This document shows, in pieces, positions 48,709 to 58,075 of a stretch of 64,000 nucleotides of DNA (position 1 is its first letter; the number at the start of each line of letters is the position of its first letter). The stretch comes from Streptomyces humi (GTDB lineage Bacteria > Actinomycetota > Actinomycetes > Streptomycetales > Streptomycetaceae). The DNA lies in NCBI RefSeq assembly GCF_001005085.2, contig NZ_LBMU02000023.1, positions 248,001 to 312,000 of the forward strand, read 5' to 3'. The translations under genes were made by a program, and so were the position numbers. The notes below the pieces were generated by a model. It ran no database searches. It was not told the DNA's origin and was given only the letters and a program-made list of their open reading frames with translations.

Positions 48709-49980
48709 TCAACCCGCCTTCCGCCGGGGCGCCGCGAGGAGCGCCAGGACGCTGACCGCGCAGGCCGCCGCCGCGTAGTAACCGGGGACGTCCGGGTTCC
48801 CGGTGCGCCGTACCGCCTCCGTGATGATGAGACCCGCACAGCCCGAGAACACGGCATTGGACAGGGCGTAGGCGAGTCCCAGACCCGTGCAGCGGGTCCG
48901 CGCCGGGAACATCTCGGCCAGCAGCGCGGGCCCCGGCCCGGCCATCAGCCCCACCAGCACACCCGCGCCGCACAGGGCCGCACCCTTCACCGCCCCCGAA
49001 GTCCCCGCGTCCTGGAGCAGGTTGAGCAGCGGCAGCGCCAGCAGCACCACGAGCCCGGCGCCCGCGAGCATCACCGGCCGCCGCCCCACCCGGTCGCTGA
49101 GCAGCCCCGCCGGGAGGATCGCCGCCGCGAACCCCAGGTTCGCCAGCGCGGTCGCCAGCAGCGCCGCCCGGAAACCGGTGTGCAGGGTGGTCTGGAGGTA
49201 CGACGGCAGCACGACCAGGAACGTGTACCCGGCCGCCGACCAGCCCGTCACCCGTCCGGCGGCCAGCGCGATCGCCCCCGCCGACACCCGCACGCCCGTC
49301 ACGGCCGGCTCCCGGAACTCCGGTGTCTCGTCCAGCCCCGCCCGCAGCCACAGCGCCAGCGCACCCAGGGGGAGCGCCAGCAGGAACGGCAACCGCCATC
49401 CCCAGACAACGAACTGATGTCCGGTCAGCAGCACGGACAGTCCGACCGCGACACCCACCCCGCCGAGCAGCCCCAGTGCCACGGTGAACGACTGCCATGC
49501 CCCGTACAGCCCTCGGCGCCCCGGCGGCGCGTACTCGGTCAGCATCGCCACCGCGCCCCCGAACTCACCGCCCGCCGACAGTCCCTGAATCACCCTCAGG
49601 AACGTCAGCAGCCAGGGCGCCGCCGCACCCGCCTGCGCATACGTCGGCAGCAGCCCGATCAGCGCCGTGGCCCCCGTCATCAGCGCCACCATGAGGATCA
49701 GCACCGGCCGCCGCCCGTGCCGGTCGGCCAGCCGGCCGAACAGGGCCGCGCCCAGCGGACGGAAGAAGAACGCCAGCCCGAACGAGGCGTAGGTGCGCAC
49801 CAGCCCCTCGGCCGCGCTACCGCCCTCCGGAGTGAAGAACCGCTCGGCGACGACCGTCGCGACGAAGCCGTAGACGGCGAACTCGTACCACTCGATGAAG
49901 TTGCCGACCGAGCCCGCGGCCAGCGCCCGGAGCGGCCGGTTCCGCCCGGTGGCCGCTCGATCCTCGAAAACCAGATTCAT
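48709..49980 (-). CDS. MFS transporter, metabolite:H+ symporter (MHS) type
   Basis: A 423-aa, 12-helix permease. The MHS opening GSVGNFIEWYEFAVYGFVA and loop GRLADRHGRRPVLI with RVIQGLSAGGEFGGA are characteristic of the ShiA/KgtP/ProP branch, whose members import organic acids, betaines and similar small solutes with protons. The second half repeats the D-R-GRRP loop (SDRVGRRPVML). Start ATG at 49980. It precedes anmK by 4 nt, an arrangement that suggests uptake of a muropeptide-derived sugar, although no MHS member with that substrate is known to me. Confidence 0.9.
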   Translation of the reverse strand: MNLVFEDRAATGRNRPLRALAAGSVGNFIEWYEFAVYGFVATVVAERFFTPEGGSAAEGLVRTYASFGLAFFFRPLGAALFGRLADRHGRRPVLILMVALMTGATALIGLLPTYAQAGAAAPWLLTFLRVIQGLSAGGEFGGAVAMLTEYAPPGRRGLYGAWQSFTVALGLLGGVGVAVGLSVLLTGHQFVVWGWRLPFLLALPLGALALWLRAGLDETPEFREPAVTGVRVSAGAIALAAGRVTGWSAAGYTFLVVLPSYLQTTLHTGFRAALLATALANLGFAAAILPAGLLSDRVGRRPVMLAGAGLVVLLALPLLNLLQDAGTSGAVKGAALCGAGVLVGLMAGPGPALLAEMFPARTRCTGLGLAYALSNAVFSGCAGLIITEAVRRTGNPDVPGYYAAAACAVSVLALLAAPRRKAG

Positions 49981-50159
49981 GTGCCGACTATTGACGGTGC
50001 GTCAGCTGAACACCGGCAGGTCGGGGCCGACACGCGTCGTCCCGCCGCACCGCCTTCACCCGTCACGGCAACAGCTGCCCGGACCCGCCTCCGGACAGCC
50101 AACCGGACGGCTACGCTCGTGGTCTGTACGTCGTTCGGGCGACTTGGGGAGGTAGCGGG

Positions 50160-52841
50160 ATGACGGAGGAACAGCTCCCGGGGGACGCCTCGGCACCCCT
50201 CTGGGAGCGCGACGCCGAACTCGCCGCCATCACCGAGGCACTTGACGCGCTGGGCGACGACGGCTCCACCACCGGGAACCTGCTGGTGCTGCGCGGCGAG
50301 GCCGGGCTCGGCAAGACCGCGCTGCTGGCCGAGACCCGCCGGATGGCGGAGCGCCGCGGCTGGACCGTCTGGTCCACACGTGGTGTCGAGACCCTGCGCA
50401 GCGTGCCCTTCCACGTGGTACGGCAGCTGCTCCAGCCCGCCCTGGTCTCCCTGCTGCCCGAGGAGGCCCGGGAGTACCTCGGCGACTGGTACGACATCGC
50501 GGGACCCGCCCTCGGCATCACGGACCCCGGCGACCGCCAGGCCGACCCGCAGGGCGTCTGCGACGGCCTGGTCGCCGCCGTCCGCCGGCTCGCCAAACGC
50601 GACTGGCCGCTGGTCCTGCTGATCGACGACGCGCACTGGGCCGACCAGGAGACCCTGGCCTGGCTCGCCGCCTTCGTCGAACGCCTCGACGACCTCTCCG
50701 TCCTGGTCCTGGTCGCCCGCAGGCCCGGCGAGGTGAGCGGCGACAGCGCCCGCTACCTCGACGCCGTGGCCGCCGCGGCCGGCCACACCGTGCGCGGCCT
50801 CACCGCCCTCACCCCGGACGCCACCGCCGGCCTCACCCGCGCCACCCTCGGCGCGCACGCCGACGCCCCGTTCTGCCGCGAGGTCTGGGCCGTGACCGGC
50901 GGCAACCCCTACGAGACCGTGGAACTCCTCGCCAAGGTCCAGGACAGCGAGGTCGAACCCGTCGAGGCCAGGGCCGGGGAACTGCGCGCCCTGAACCGCT
51001 CCGCCCGCGGCGGCGGACTGGTCACCCGGCTCGAAGGACTCGGCGTCGACGCCACCCGGTTCGCCTGGGCCGCCGCCATCCTCGGTACCGGTATCTCCGT
51101 CGACCTCGTCGCCCAGCTCGCCAGCATGACCGTCGAGGACGCCGAGCGCTGCGCCGAACTGCTGCGCAACGCGCGTATCCTCACCGCGCCCGACCCGGCC
51201 GGCTCCCGGTCCCACGCCGGCGACCTGGAATTCGTCCACCCGCTGATCGCCACGGCCGTCTACAACTCCATCCCGCCCGCGATGTGCACCGCCATGCACG
51301 GCATCGCCGCCCAGATCGTCATCGACGACGGCCGGGGCATCGCCGAGGCCTCCCGGCACCTGCTCAAGGTGCATCCGGACGACGACGAGGAACTCGTCGA
51401 ACAGCTGCGGGACGCGGCCAAGGAACACCTCGCCGTCGGCGCCCCGGACGCGGCGCGCCGCTGCCTCGAACGGGCGCTCCTCGAACCGCCCCTGCCCGAG
51501 GTCCACGCGCGCGTCCTCTACGAACTGGGCTGCGCCACCCTGCTCACCAAGCCCGTCGTCACCATCGGGCACCTACAGAGCGCGCTCGGCATGTCCGGTC
51601 TCGCCGGCGCCGAGCGCGTCGACGCAGTCTTCCGCCTCTCCCAGGCCCTCCTCCACAACGACCAGCTGGAGGAGGCCGTCCGCACGGTCGAGGCGGAGGC
51701 CGCCCGCCATGACGAAGGGCCCGCCAGACTCCGGCTCCAGGCCGTCCAGTTCATGTGGGAGGGCATCGCGGGCGAGGCCGTCTCCCCGCACCGCTCCGAA
51801 CGCCTCGCCGCTCTCGCGGACACCTGCACCGGCCGCGACAACTCCGAGCGCGCCCTGCTCATGCTGCGCGGCTTCGACCTGCTCATCCAGGGCGAGAGCG
51901 CCGAGGAGGTCGTCGAACTGTGCGACCGTGCCCTGGTCAACGGCCGGCTCGCGCCCGGACTCGGCTGGACGGACACCGAGTGGGGCATCGAACTCCTCCT
52001 GATGCTCGCCAACGCCTACGTGTACACCGACCGCCTCGACCGCGCGGAGGCCCTGTACAACGAGGGTCTGCGCGCCTACGAGTCGGCCGGCTGGAGCGGC
52101 GGCCACCTCGCCCTCGCCCATGCGTACGTCGGCCTCGGCCACCGCAGGCGGGGGCGGCTGCGGGACGCGGAGACCTCCCTGCGGGAGTCCCTGCGGATCG
52201 CCGAACGGGTGGGCCGCCGGCTGCCCCTGTACTGGACCGCCACCTGCAACCTCGTGGACACGCTGCTCGCCCGCGGCCATGTCGAGCAGGCCTGGGCGAC
52301 CGCGGAGCAGTACGGCTTCGCCCCGCCCTACCCCTCCACCATCGTGATGCCGGACCCGAGGTCGGTACGCGGCCGGCTGTTGCTCGCCGTCGGCCGCAGG
52401 GCGGAGGCCGTCAACGAACTGGAGGCGGCGGAGAAGGCGGCGGCCGCGCGCGGTCACTTCAACCCCGTGGTGGTGCCGTGGGCACTCGACCTCGCGCGGG
52501 CGCTCGCGAACGAGGACCCGGTACGGGCGGCCCGGCTGGCCGCCGACGCCCGACGGCAGGCGGAGCGGTTCGGCACCGACACGGCCATCGGCGAGGCCCT
52601 GCGGTGCGCCGCGGCGCTGGAGACCGGGCAGCGGCAGGTACGGCTCGCGTCGCAGGCGGTGGCCTATCTGGAGGCCTCGCCCTGCCAGTACGAGCACGCG
52701 GCGGCGCGGGTGGAGTACGGGATCGCCGCCCGGTCCGTGGCCGAACTGAACCGCGGGCTGGCACTGGCGCGGTCGTGCGGCGCGGACGGGCTGGTCGCCC
52801 AGGCGCGAGAGGTACTGGAGACGGGGCGCGGGCTGCGCTGA
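50160..52841 (+). CDS. LuxR-like (LAL/STAND) ATPase lacking the C-terminal HTH
   Basis: An 893-aa signal-transduction ATPase. Walker A GEAGLGKTAL (~46-55), Walker B LLIDDAHWAD (~158-167), then the winged-helix and sensor region (VTGGNPYETVELL) and a long TPR-like helical array (LLAVGRRAEAVNELEAAEKA) to the end. LAL regulators normally end in a ~65-residue LuxR HTH; here the protein stops after ARSCGADGLVAQAREVLETGRG with no HTH, so it is not a direct DNA-binding regulator unless the HTH was lost. ATG at 50160 follows GGGAGG by 6-7 nt. Convergent with the pca operon; a link is not evident. Confidence 0.88.
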   Translation: MTEEQLPGDASAPLWERDAELAAITEALDALGDDGSTTGNLLVLRGEAGLGKTALLAETRRMAERRGWTVWSTRGVETLRSVPFHVVRQLLQPALVSLLPEEAREYLGDWYDIAGPALGITDPGDRQADPQGVCDGLVAAVRRLAKRDWPLVLLIDDAHWADQETLAWLAAFVERLDDLSVLVLVARRPGEVSGDSARYLDAVAAAAGHTVRGLTALTPDATAGLTRATLGAHADAPFCREVWAVTGGNPYETVELLAKVQDSEVEPVEARAGELRALNRSARGGGLVTRLEGLGVDATRFAWAAAILGTGISVDLVAQLASMTVEDAERCAELLRNARILTAPDPAGSRSHAGDLEFVHPLIATAVYNSIPPAMCTAMHGIAAQIVIDDGRGIAEASRHLLKVHPDDDEELVEQLRDAAKEHLAVGAPDAARRCLERALLEPPLPEVHARVLYELGCATLLTKPVVTIGHLQSALGMSGLAGAERVDAVFRLSQALLHNDQLEEAVRTVEAEAARHDEGPARLRLQAVQFMWEGIAGEAVSPHRSERLAALADTCTGRDNSERALLMLRGFDLLIQGESAEEVVELCDRALVNGRLAPGLGWTDTEWGIELLLMLANAYVYTDRLDRAEALYNEGLRAYESAGWSGGHLALAHAYVGLGHRRRGRLRDAETSLRESLRIAERVGRRLPLYWTATCNLVDTLLARGHVEQAWATAEQYGFAPPYPSTIVMPDPRSVRGRLLLAVGRRAEAVNELEAAEKAAAARGHFNPVVVPWALDLARALANEDPVRAARLAADARRQAERFGTDTAIGEALRCAAALETGQRQVRLASQAVAYLEASPCQYEHAAARVEYGIAARSVAELNRGLALARSCGADGLVAQAREVLETGRGLR

Positions 52842-52908
52842 CGGGTCTTCCTCGACGGCGGCCGCGGGTCGGCGGCCGGGACGAACGCCGGTACCGCCGA
52901 CGGTCTGG

Positions 52909-54081
52909 TCACCCCTCTTCTTCCGGTTCCGCCGCTTTCCCCGCTGCCTCCGCTTCCGTCGCTGCCTCCGCTTCCTCCGCCAGCACCCGCTGGGCCGCCG
53001 CGAACGCCGAGTTCGCCGCCGGGACACCGCAGTAGACGGCCGTCTGGAGGAGCACCGCGCCGATCTCCTCCGGGCTGAGCCCGTTGCGCCGGGCGGCCCG
53101 CACATGCATCGCCAGCTCCTCGTAGTGCCCGTGGGCGACCAGCGCGGTGAGGGTGATCATGCTGCGCTCGCGGCGGGAGAGGGTGGGGTCGGTCCAGATC
53201 TCGCCCCAGGCGTAGCGCGAGATGAAGTCCTGGAAGCGGGCCGTGAACGGCGTCTGGCGAGCCTGCGCCCGGTCCACGTGCGCGTCGCCCAGCACCTCCC
53301 GGCGTACCGCCATGCCCCGCAGCGCGCCTCCGTCCAGGTGGGCGCGGAGCGCGGTGAGGACCGCCTCCGGGCACTCCGCGGGCGCCAGGTGCGCGGCCCC
53401 GGGCAGCTCGACCAGCGTGGACGCCGGTACCGCGTCCGCGATCTCACGCAGATGCGGCGGCGGGGTCGCGGGGTCCTGCCGGCCCGCGATCAGCAGGGTG
53501 CGGACGGCGATCCCACCGAGCCGGTCGCGCAGATCGAAGGCGGCCAGCGCGTCGCAGCAGGCGGCATACGCCTCCGGGTCGGCCGCCCGCTGGTCCTCGA
53601 CCAGCCGCGGCACGGTGAAGCCGGACGTGAACCAGCGGGCGGGGGCGTTCTCCGCCAGCCACTCCACGCCCTCCCGGCGCACCCGCCCGGCCCGCTCCTC
53701 CCAGGGAGCGGACCCGCCGAAGTGGGCCGAGGAACAGATCGCGGCCAGACTCTCCAGCCGGTCCGGGTGGTGGACGGCCAGGTGCAGTCCCACGGCCCCG
53801 CCCAGCGAGACGCCCGCGTACGCGAACCGGTCGATGCCCAGCGAGTCGGCGAGCGCGAGCACCAGGCCGGCCAGATCGCCCACGGTGGCGCCCGGCTCGA
53901 TCAGACCGGCCGCCGAACCGCCGTGCCCCGGCAGGTCCCAGCGGACCACCCGGTGACCGGCCGACAGCTCGGGCGCCACGGCGTCCCAGAGGGCGTACGA
54001 GGTACCCAGGGACGGGCCGAGCAGCAGCGGCGGCGCCGAAGCGGAGCCCTCGACGCGGTGGTGGAGAAGGTTCTCGGTCAA
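52909..54081 (-). CDS. pcaL: Fused 3-oxoadipate enol-lactonase / 4-carboxymuconolactone decarboxylase
   Basis: Bifunctional PcaD-PcaC protein, 390 aa, catalysing the last two steps to 3-oxoadipate. The N-terminal ~250 residues are an alpha/beta hydrolase with Ser92 in GVSLGG, Asp in LLIAGRQDPATPP and His in GAAHLAP. The C-terminal ~125 residues are the carboxymuconolactone decarboxylase domain (MAVRREVLGDAHVDRAQ; MITLTALVAHGHYEELAMHVRAA; CGVPAANSAF). This fusion is usual in Streptomyces and Rhodococcus. The start is TTG at 54081, overlapping the pcaB stop (TTGA), with GGAG 6 nt upstream. The last ~25 residues are an Ala/Glu-rich tail. Final gene of the pca operon. Confidence 0.95.
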   Translation of the reverse strand: MTENLLHHRVEGSASAPPLLLGPSLGTSYALWDAVAPELSAGHRVVRWDLPGHGGSAAGLIEPGATVGDLAGLVLALADSLGIDRFAYAGVSLGGAVGLHLAVHHPDRLESLAAICSSAHFGGSAPWEERAGRVRREGVEWLAENAPARWFTSGFTVPRLVEDQRAADPEAYAACCDALAAFDLRDRLGGIAVRTLLIAGRQDPATPPPHLREIADAVPASTLVELPGAAHLAPAECPEAVLTALRAHLDGGALRGMAVRREVLGDAHVDRAQARQTPFTARFQDFISRYAWGEIWTDPTLSRRERSMITLTALVAHGHYEELAMHVRAARRNGLSPEEIGAVLLQTAVYCGVPAANSAFAAAQRVLAEEAEAATEAEAAGKAAEPEEEG

Positions 54082-55409
54082 CGTCGCTCCAGAGCACGGT
54101 CGGTGAGAGCACCGGCGGCGCCGGTGTAGCGGGCGGGGTCGGTGAGGTCGTCGAGGTCCAGGTCCTTCAACTCGGCTTCCTCCGAGAGGAGTTCACGCAG
54201 CGTCCGGTGCTCGGTGCGGGTACGGGAGGCGACTTCGGTGAGCAGCTCCTTCGCCCGGGCCCGGCCCAGCACGGGGGCCAGCCCGGCGGACAGCCGCTCC
54301 GAGACGATCAGCCCGTCGGTGAGCCCCAGGTGCTCGCGCATCACCGCCGGGTGCACCCGCAGCCCCTCCGCCAGCTCCGCCGCGTCCCGGGCCGCGCCGC
54401 CCACCGTCCGCAGCAGGTCCCGCAACGGTTCCCACTCGGCGTGCCAGGCGCCGGCCGGCCGCTCGTCCTCCGCGACCAGCGAGCCGTACAGGACGGCGGC
54501 GAGCTGCGGGGCCCGCCGGGCGGCCGCCGCGATCAGCGTGGACCGGACCGGGTTCGCCTTGTGCGGCATCGCCGACGAACCGCCCCCGCCGCCCTCGGAG
54601 ACCTCACCGATCTCGGTCCGGGACAGCGTCAGCACATCGGCGGCGATCTTGCCCAGGGCGCCGGCCGTGAAGGCCAGGCAGCCGCCGAGATCGGCGACGG
54701 GCGTGCGCAGGGTGTGCCAGGGCAGCGGCGGGGCGGCGAGGGCGAGTTCACGGGCGTAGGCCTCGGGCAGCGCCACCGGGTCGGCGGCGCCGTACGCTCC
54801 GAAGGCGGCCAGGGTGCCTGCCGCGCCCCCGAGCTGAACGGGCAGCGACGCCCGCACCCGCACCGTGCGGTCGCGGGCGTCGAGCACCAGCGCACGCCAG
54901 CCGGCCGCCTTCAGCCCGAACGTCGTCGGTACCGCGTGCTGGGTGAGCGTGCGTCCGGGCATCGGGGTGTCCCGGTGCTCGGCGGCCGTCCGCGCCAGGG
55001 CCGCCTCGGTGCGTCCGAGGTCGTCGAGCACCAGGTCCAGGGTGCGGGCGGCGACCAGCATCGTCGCCGTGTCCATGATGTCCTGGCTGGTCGCGCCCCG
55101 GTGGACATACGGCCCGTGCTCCGCGCCGGCCGCCTTCGTCAGGTCGGCGACCAGCGGGATGACCGGGTTGCCGCCCGCGCGGGCCCGCTCGGCGAGGCCG
55201 CCGACGTCGAAGCGGGCCGGGTCGGCCGCCTCGGTCACCGCGGCCGCGGCCCCGGCCGGGGCCAGCCCGAGCGTGGCCTGGGCACGGGTGAGGGCCGCCT
55301 CCGCGTCCAGCAGCGCCCGCAGGAACGCGGTGTCGCCGGTCGCGGCCGCGGCCGCGGAACCGGACCAGCCGGGGCCGAGCAGCCCCGTGTCACCTCCGGC
55401 GTACGTCAC
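54078..55409 (-). CDS. pcaB: 3-carboxy-cis,cis-muconate cycloisomerase
   Basis: Lyase/cycloisomerase of 443 aa, converting 3-carboxymuconate to 4-carboxymuconolactone. It belongs to the fumarase/aspartase superfamily: signature loop GGGGSSAMPHKANPV, plus HRGATSQDIMDTA and TLTQHAVPTTFG. The GTG start overlaps the pcaG stop (GTGA), and its stop overlaps the pcaL start. Length is normal. Third-last to last enzymes of the operon are thus chained by 4-nt overlaps, a sign of coupled translation. Confidence 0.95.
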   Translation of the reverse strand: MTYAGGDTGLLGPGWSGSAAAAATGDTAFLRALLDAEAALTRAQATLGLAPAGAAAAVTEAADPARFDVGGLAERARAGGNPVIPLVADLTKAAGAEHGPYVHRGATSQDIMDTATMLVAARTLDLVLDDLGRTEAALARTAAEHRDTPMPGRTLTQHAVPTTFGLKAAGWRALVLDARDRTVRVRASLPVQLGGAAGTLAAFGAYGAADPVALPEAYARELALAAPPLPWHTLRTPVADLGGCLAFTAGALGKIAADVLTLSRTEIGEVSEGGGGGSSAMPHKANPVRSTLIAAAARRAPQLAAVLYGSLVAEDERPAGAWHAEWEPLRDLLRTVGGAARDAAELAEGLRVHPAVMREHLGLTDGLIVSERLSAGLAPVLGRARAKELLTEVASRTRTEHRTLRELLSEEAELKDLDLDDLTDPARYTGAAGALTDRALERR

Positions 55410-56008
55410 CGGTACTCCAAGAAGACCGTCTCGCCCTCGCCCTGGAGGCGGATGTCGAAACGGTAGGTCCGGTTGCCCTCCTCGACGGCGATCAGCGTGT
55501 CGCGTCGCTCGCCGACCCGGGTGAGCAGCGGATCGGCGCCGAGCGCCGCGTCGTCGCCCGGCAGGTAGATCCGGGTGAACAGATGCACCAGCAGTCCGCG
55601 CGCGAACACGCACGCACTGAGGTAGGGCGCGCTGTCGCCACGGGCGCCGGGCCGCAGCGTCCGCGCGTACCAGTGCCCGTCGGCGTCGGTCTGGATCCGG
55701 CCCCAGCCGGTGAACTCCACGCCGTTGCGGCCGAGGTAGGCACCGCTGGCCGGGTCACGCCGGATCGAACCGTCCGTGGTGGACACGTTCCCGTCCGGGT
55801 CGGCGCCCCACAGCTCCACGAACGCGTCCGGCAGCGGGTTGCCCTCGCCGTCCAGGACGTACCCGTGCACGGTGACCGTGTCCGGGTGGCCGAGGGGCGC
55901 GATGTCCTCGCCGCCGCGGAAGGGCAGCGCGTAGCCGTAGAACGGGCCGACCGTGTGCGACGGGGTGGGCAGCACGGTCTCCGCGCTGCTCGTGTCGGTC
56001 TTCGTCAT
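55406..56008 (-). CDS. pcaG: Protocatechuate 3,4-dioxygenase alpha subunit
   Basis: Alpha chain of the intradiol ring-cleavage dioxygenase, 200 aa. Intradiol fold signature: TPSHTVGPFYGYALP, HGYVLDGEGNPLPDAFVELWGADPDG, then FTGWGRIQTDADGHWYARTLRPG. It lacks the complete Tyr/Tyr/His/His iron set, which the beta subunit provides. It starts 6 bp after pcaH and ends overlapping pcaB. Confidence 0.95.
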   Translation of the reverse strand: MTKTDTSSAETVLPTPSHTVGPFYGYALPFRGGEDIAPLGHPDTVTVHGYVLDGEGNPLPDAFVELWGADPDGNVSTTDGSIRRDPASGAYLGRNGVEFTGWGRIQTDADGHWYARTLRPGARGDSAPYLSACVFARGLLVHLFTRIYLPGDDAALGADPLLTRVGERRDTLIAVEEGNRTYRFDIRLQGEGETVFLEYR

Positions 56009-56014
56009 GGCAGG

Positions 56015-56788
56015 TCAGCGTCCTTCTTCGATCCAGGTGGCGTTCGGGCCGTCCAGCACGATGTCCCAGTGATAGCCCATCGAGAACTCGGGCACGGACA
56101 GGCTGTGGTCGTATGTCGCGACCAGCCGCTGCCGGGCCGCGTCGTCCGTCACCGACTGGATGATCGGGTCGTACGGGAACAGCGGGTCGCTCGGGAAGTA
56201 CATCTGCGTCACCAGCCGCTGCGTGAACGCCGAGCCGAACATCGAGAAGTGGATGTGCGCCGGACGCCAGGCGTTGAGGTGGTTGCGCCAGGGGTAGGGG
56301 CCCGGCTGGACGGTGGTGAAGTGGTAGCCCCCGTCGGCGTCGGTGATCGTACGGCCGACACCCGTGAAGTTCGGATCCAGCGGGGCGTCGTGCTGCTCAC
56401 GCTGATGCGCGTACCGGCCGGCCGAGTTGGCCTGCCAGATCTCGATCAGCTGCCCCCGGACCGGCCGCCCGTCCCGGTCGAGCAGCCGCCCGGAGACGGT
56501 GATCCGCTCCCCGATCGGCTCGCCCTGGTGCTGCCGGGTCAGGTCGTTGTCTATCCCGGTGATGTCCCGCTCCCCGAACGCGGGGGAGTGCAGCTCCACC
56601 AGCTCCGGGTCCTTGCTGGTGTCGATGGCGACGGGGGGCTGCTTCGGATACCGGAGCAGGGAGGACCGGTAGGGGGCGTAGTCCCGCCGGGGATGGTGTT
56701 CTACGGCTCCGCCTTCGGCCACGCGCTTCTCGTAGGCGGCGTGCTCGGCGGCGATCTCGAGGTCGATGTCGGCCTGGGTGAGTGTCAT
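56015..56788 (-). CDS. pcaH: Protocatechuate 3,4-dioxygenase beta subunit
   Basis: Catalytic, iron-containing subunit, 257 aa. The Fe(III) ligands are expected in the two Tyr segments (PGPYPWRNHLN; the other near LIEIWQANSAGRYAHQ) and in the His-x-His motif WRPAHIHFSMFG. The N-terminal extension DYAPYRSSLLRYPKQP is typical of PcaH. ATG at 56788 has AGGAC 6 nt upstream. An 84-bp gap containing a dispersed repeat separates it from pcaF, the only sizeable gap in the operon. Confidence 0.95.
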   Translation of the reverse strand: MTLTQADIDLEIAAEHAAYEKRVAEGGAVEHHPRRDYAPYRSSLLRYPKQPPVAIDTSKDPELVELHSPAFGERDITGIDNDLTRQHQGEPIGERITVSGRLLDRDGRPVRGQLIEIWQANSAGRYAHQREQHDAPLDPNFTGVGRTITDADGGYHFTTVQPGPYPWRNHLNAWRPAHIHFSMFGSAFTQRLVTQMYFPSDPLFPYDPIIQSVTDDAARQRLVATYDHSLSVPEFSMGYHWDIVLDGPNATWIEEGR

Positions 56789-56806
56789 TGAAAGTCCTAG
56801 CTGTAA

Positions 56807-56850
56807 GCGCCCCTTCAGGGGCACGGGGAACTGCGCGACAAGCCACAACG
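56807..56850. repeat. Streptomyces dispersed repeat, copy 3, inside the pca operon
   Basis: It begins GCGCCCCTTCAGGGGCAC, with a CCCCT/AGGGG hairpin, and continues GGGGAACTGCGCGAC and GCCACAACG. It lies between pcaF and pcaH. Its reverse complement matches the element at 43459-43499; a shorter relative is at 6271-6297. Such elements are scattered through Streptomyces intergenic DNA. Confidence 0.82.
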
Positions 56851-56872
56851 CAACCCGCGGGCGGTATATGGC

Positions 56873-58075
56873 CTATCGTTCGAGAACAAGCGCGAGTCCT
56901 TGCCCGACGCCGATGCACAGCGTGGCCACACCGACACCGCTCCCACGCCGCGCCAGTTGGTGCGCCACCGTCCCCGCCAGCCGAGCCCCCGACGCACCCA
57001 ACGGATGCCCCAACGCGATGGCACCACCCTGCGGATTGAGAATCGCCGGATCGAACTCCGGCCACTCGGCGACACATCCGAGCACCTGCGCCGCGAACGC
57101 CTCGTTCAGCTCGAGAACCGACAGATCGTCAAACCCCTTGCCCGCCCTGGCCAGCGCGCGGTTGACGGCCTCCACGGGCGCGAGCCCGAAGTAGTCGGGG
57201 TCCAGCGCGTGCACGCCGGTCGCGGAGACCCGGGCCAGTGGCTCCCGCCCGAGCGCTTTCAGCCCCTCCTCGTCGGTCAGCAGCAACGCCGCCGCACCGT
57301 CGTTGAGCGGTGACGCGTTCCCCGCGGTCACCGTCCCGCCCTCCTCGCGGAAGGACGGCTTGAGCTTGGCCATCGCGGCCAGGGAGGCGTCCGGCCGTAC
57401 GCACTCGTCCGCGCCGAAGACCACCGGGTCGCCCTTGCGCTGCGGAACGGACACCGGCGCCGACTCGGCGTCGAACAGGCCCTGTTCCTGCGCGGCGGCC
57501 GCCTTCCGGTGGGAGGCGAGGGCGAACTCGTCCTGCTGCTCGCGGCTGATCTTGTGCTTGTCGGCGATGCGCTCCGCCGACTCGCCCAGCGGGATGGTCC
57601 ACTGCGGGTCCATCCCCGGGTTGACCATCCGCCAGCCCAGCGTGGTCGAGTACAGCTCGGCATGCCCGGCCGGGAACGGCCGGTCGTTCTTGGGCAGTAC
57701 GTACGGCGCCCGGGTCATCGACTCGACGCCGCCCGCCACCGCGATCGAGGCGTCCCCGACGGCGATCGCGCGGGCCGCCTGGATGACCGCCTCGAGTCCG
57801 GACGCGCACAGCCGGTTGACGGTCACACCCGGGACCGACGTCGGAAGGCCCGCCAGCAGCGCGGCCATCCGGCCCACGTTGCGGTTCTCCTCACCGGCGC
57901 CGTTGGCGTTGCCGAAGTAGACGTCCTCGATCCGGGCCGGATCCAGGTCCGGGGTGCGGGCGAGGAGTTCCCGGATCGCGTGGGCGGCCAGGTCGTCCGG
58001 GCGCACACCCGCGAGACCGCCGTTGTAGCGGCCGACGGGCGTGCGGACCGCGTCGACGATGTACACCGTGTTCAC
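56873..58075 (-). CDS. pcaF: Beta-ketoadipyl-CoA thiolase
   Basis: Cleaves 3-oxoadipyl-CoA to succinyl-CoA and acetyl-CoA. It has 400 aa with thiolase catalytic residues Cys90 ([11 protein letters not shown]), His357 ([12 protein letters not shown]) and Cys387 ([10 protein letters not shown]). The opening [28 protein letters not shown] fits the PcaF subgroup. GTG at 58075 overlaps the pcaJ stop (GTGA). It is the third gene of the operon. Confidence 0.95.
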   Translation of the reverse strand: MNTVYIVDAVRTPVGRYNGGLAGVRPDDLAAHAIRELLARTPDLDPARIEDVYFGNANGAGEENRNVGRMAALLAGLPTSVPGVTVNRLCASGLEAVIQAARAIAVGDASIAVAGGVESMTRAPYVLPKNDRPFPAGHAELYSTTLGWRMVNPGMDPQWTIPLGESAERIADKHKISREQQDEFALASHRKAAAAQEQGLFDAESAPVSVPQRKGDPVVFGADECVRPDASLAAMAKLKPSFREEGGTVTAGNASPLNDGAAALLLTDEEGLKALGREPLARVSATGVHALDPDYFGLAPVEAVNRALARAGKGFDDLSVLELNEAFAAQVLGCVAEWPEFDPAILNPQGGAIALGHPLGASGARLAGTVAHQLARRGSGVGVATLCIGVGQGLALVLER

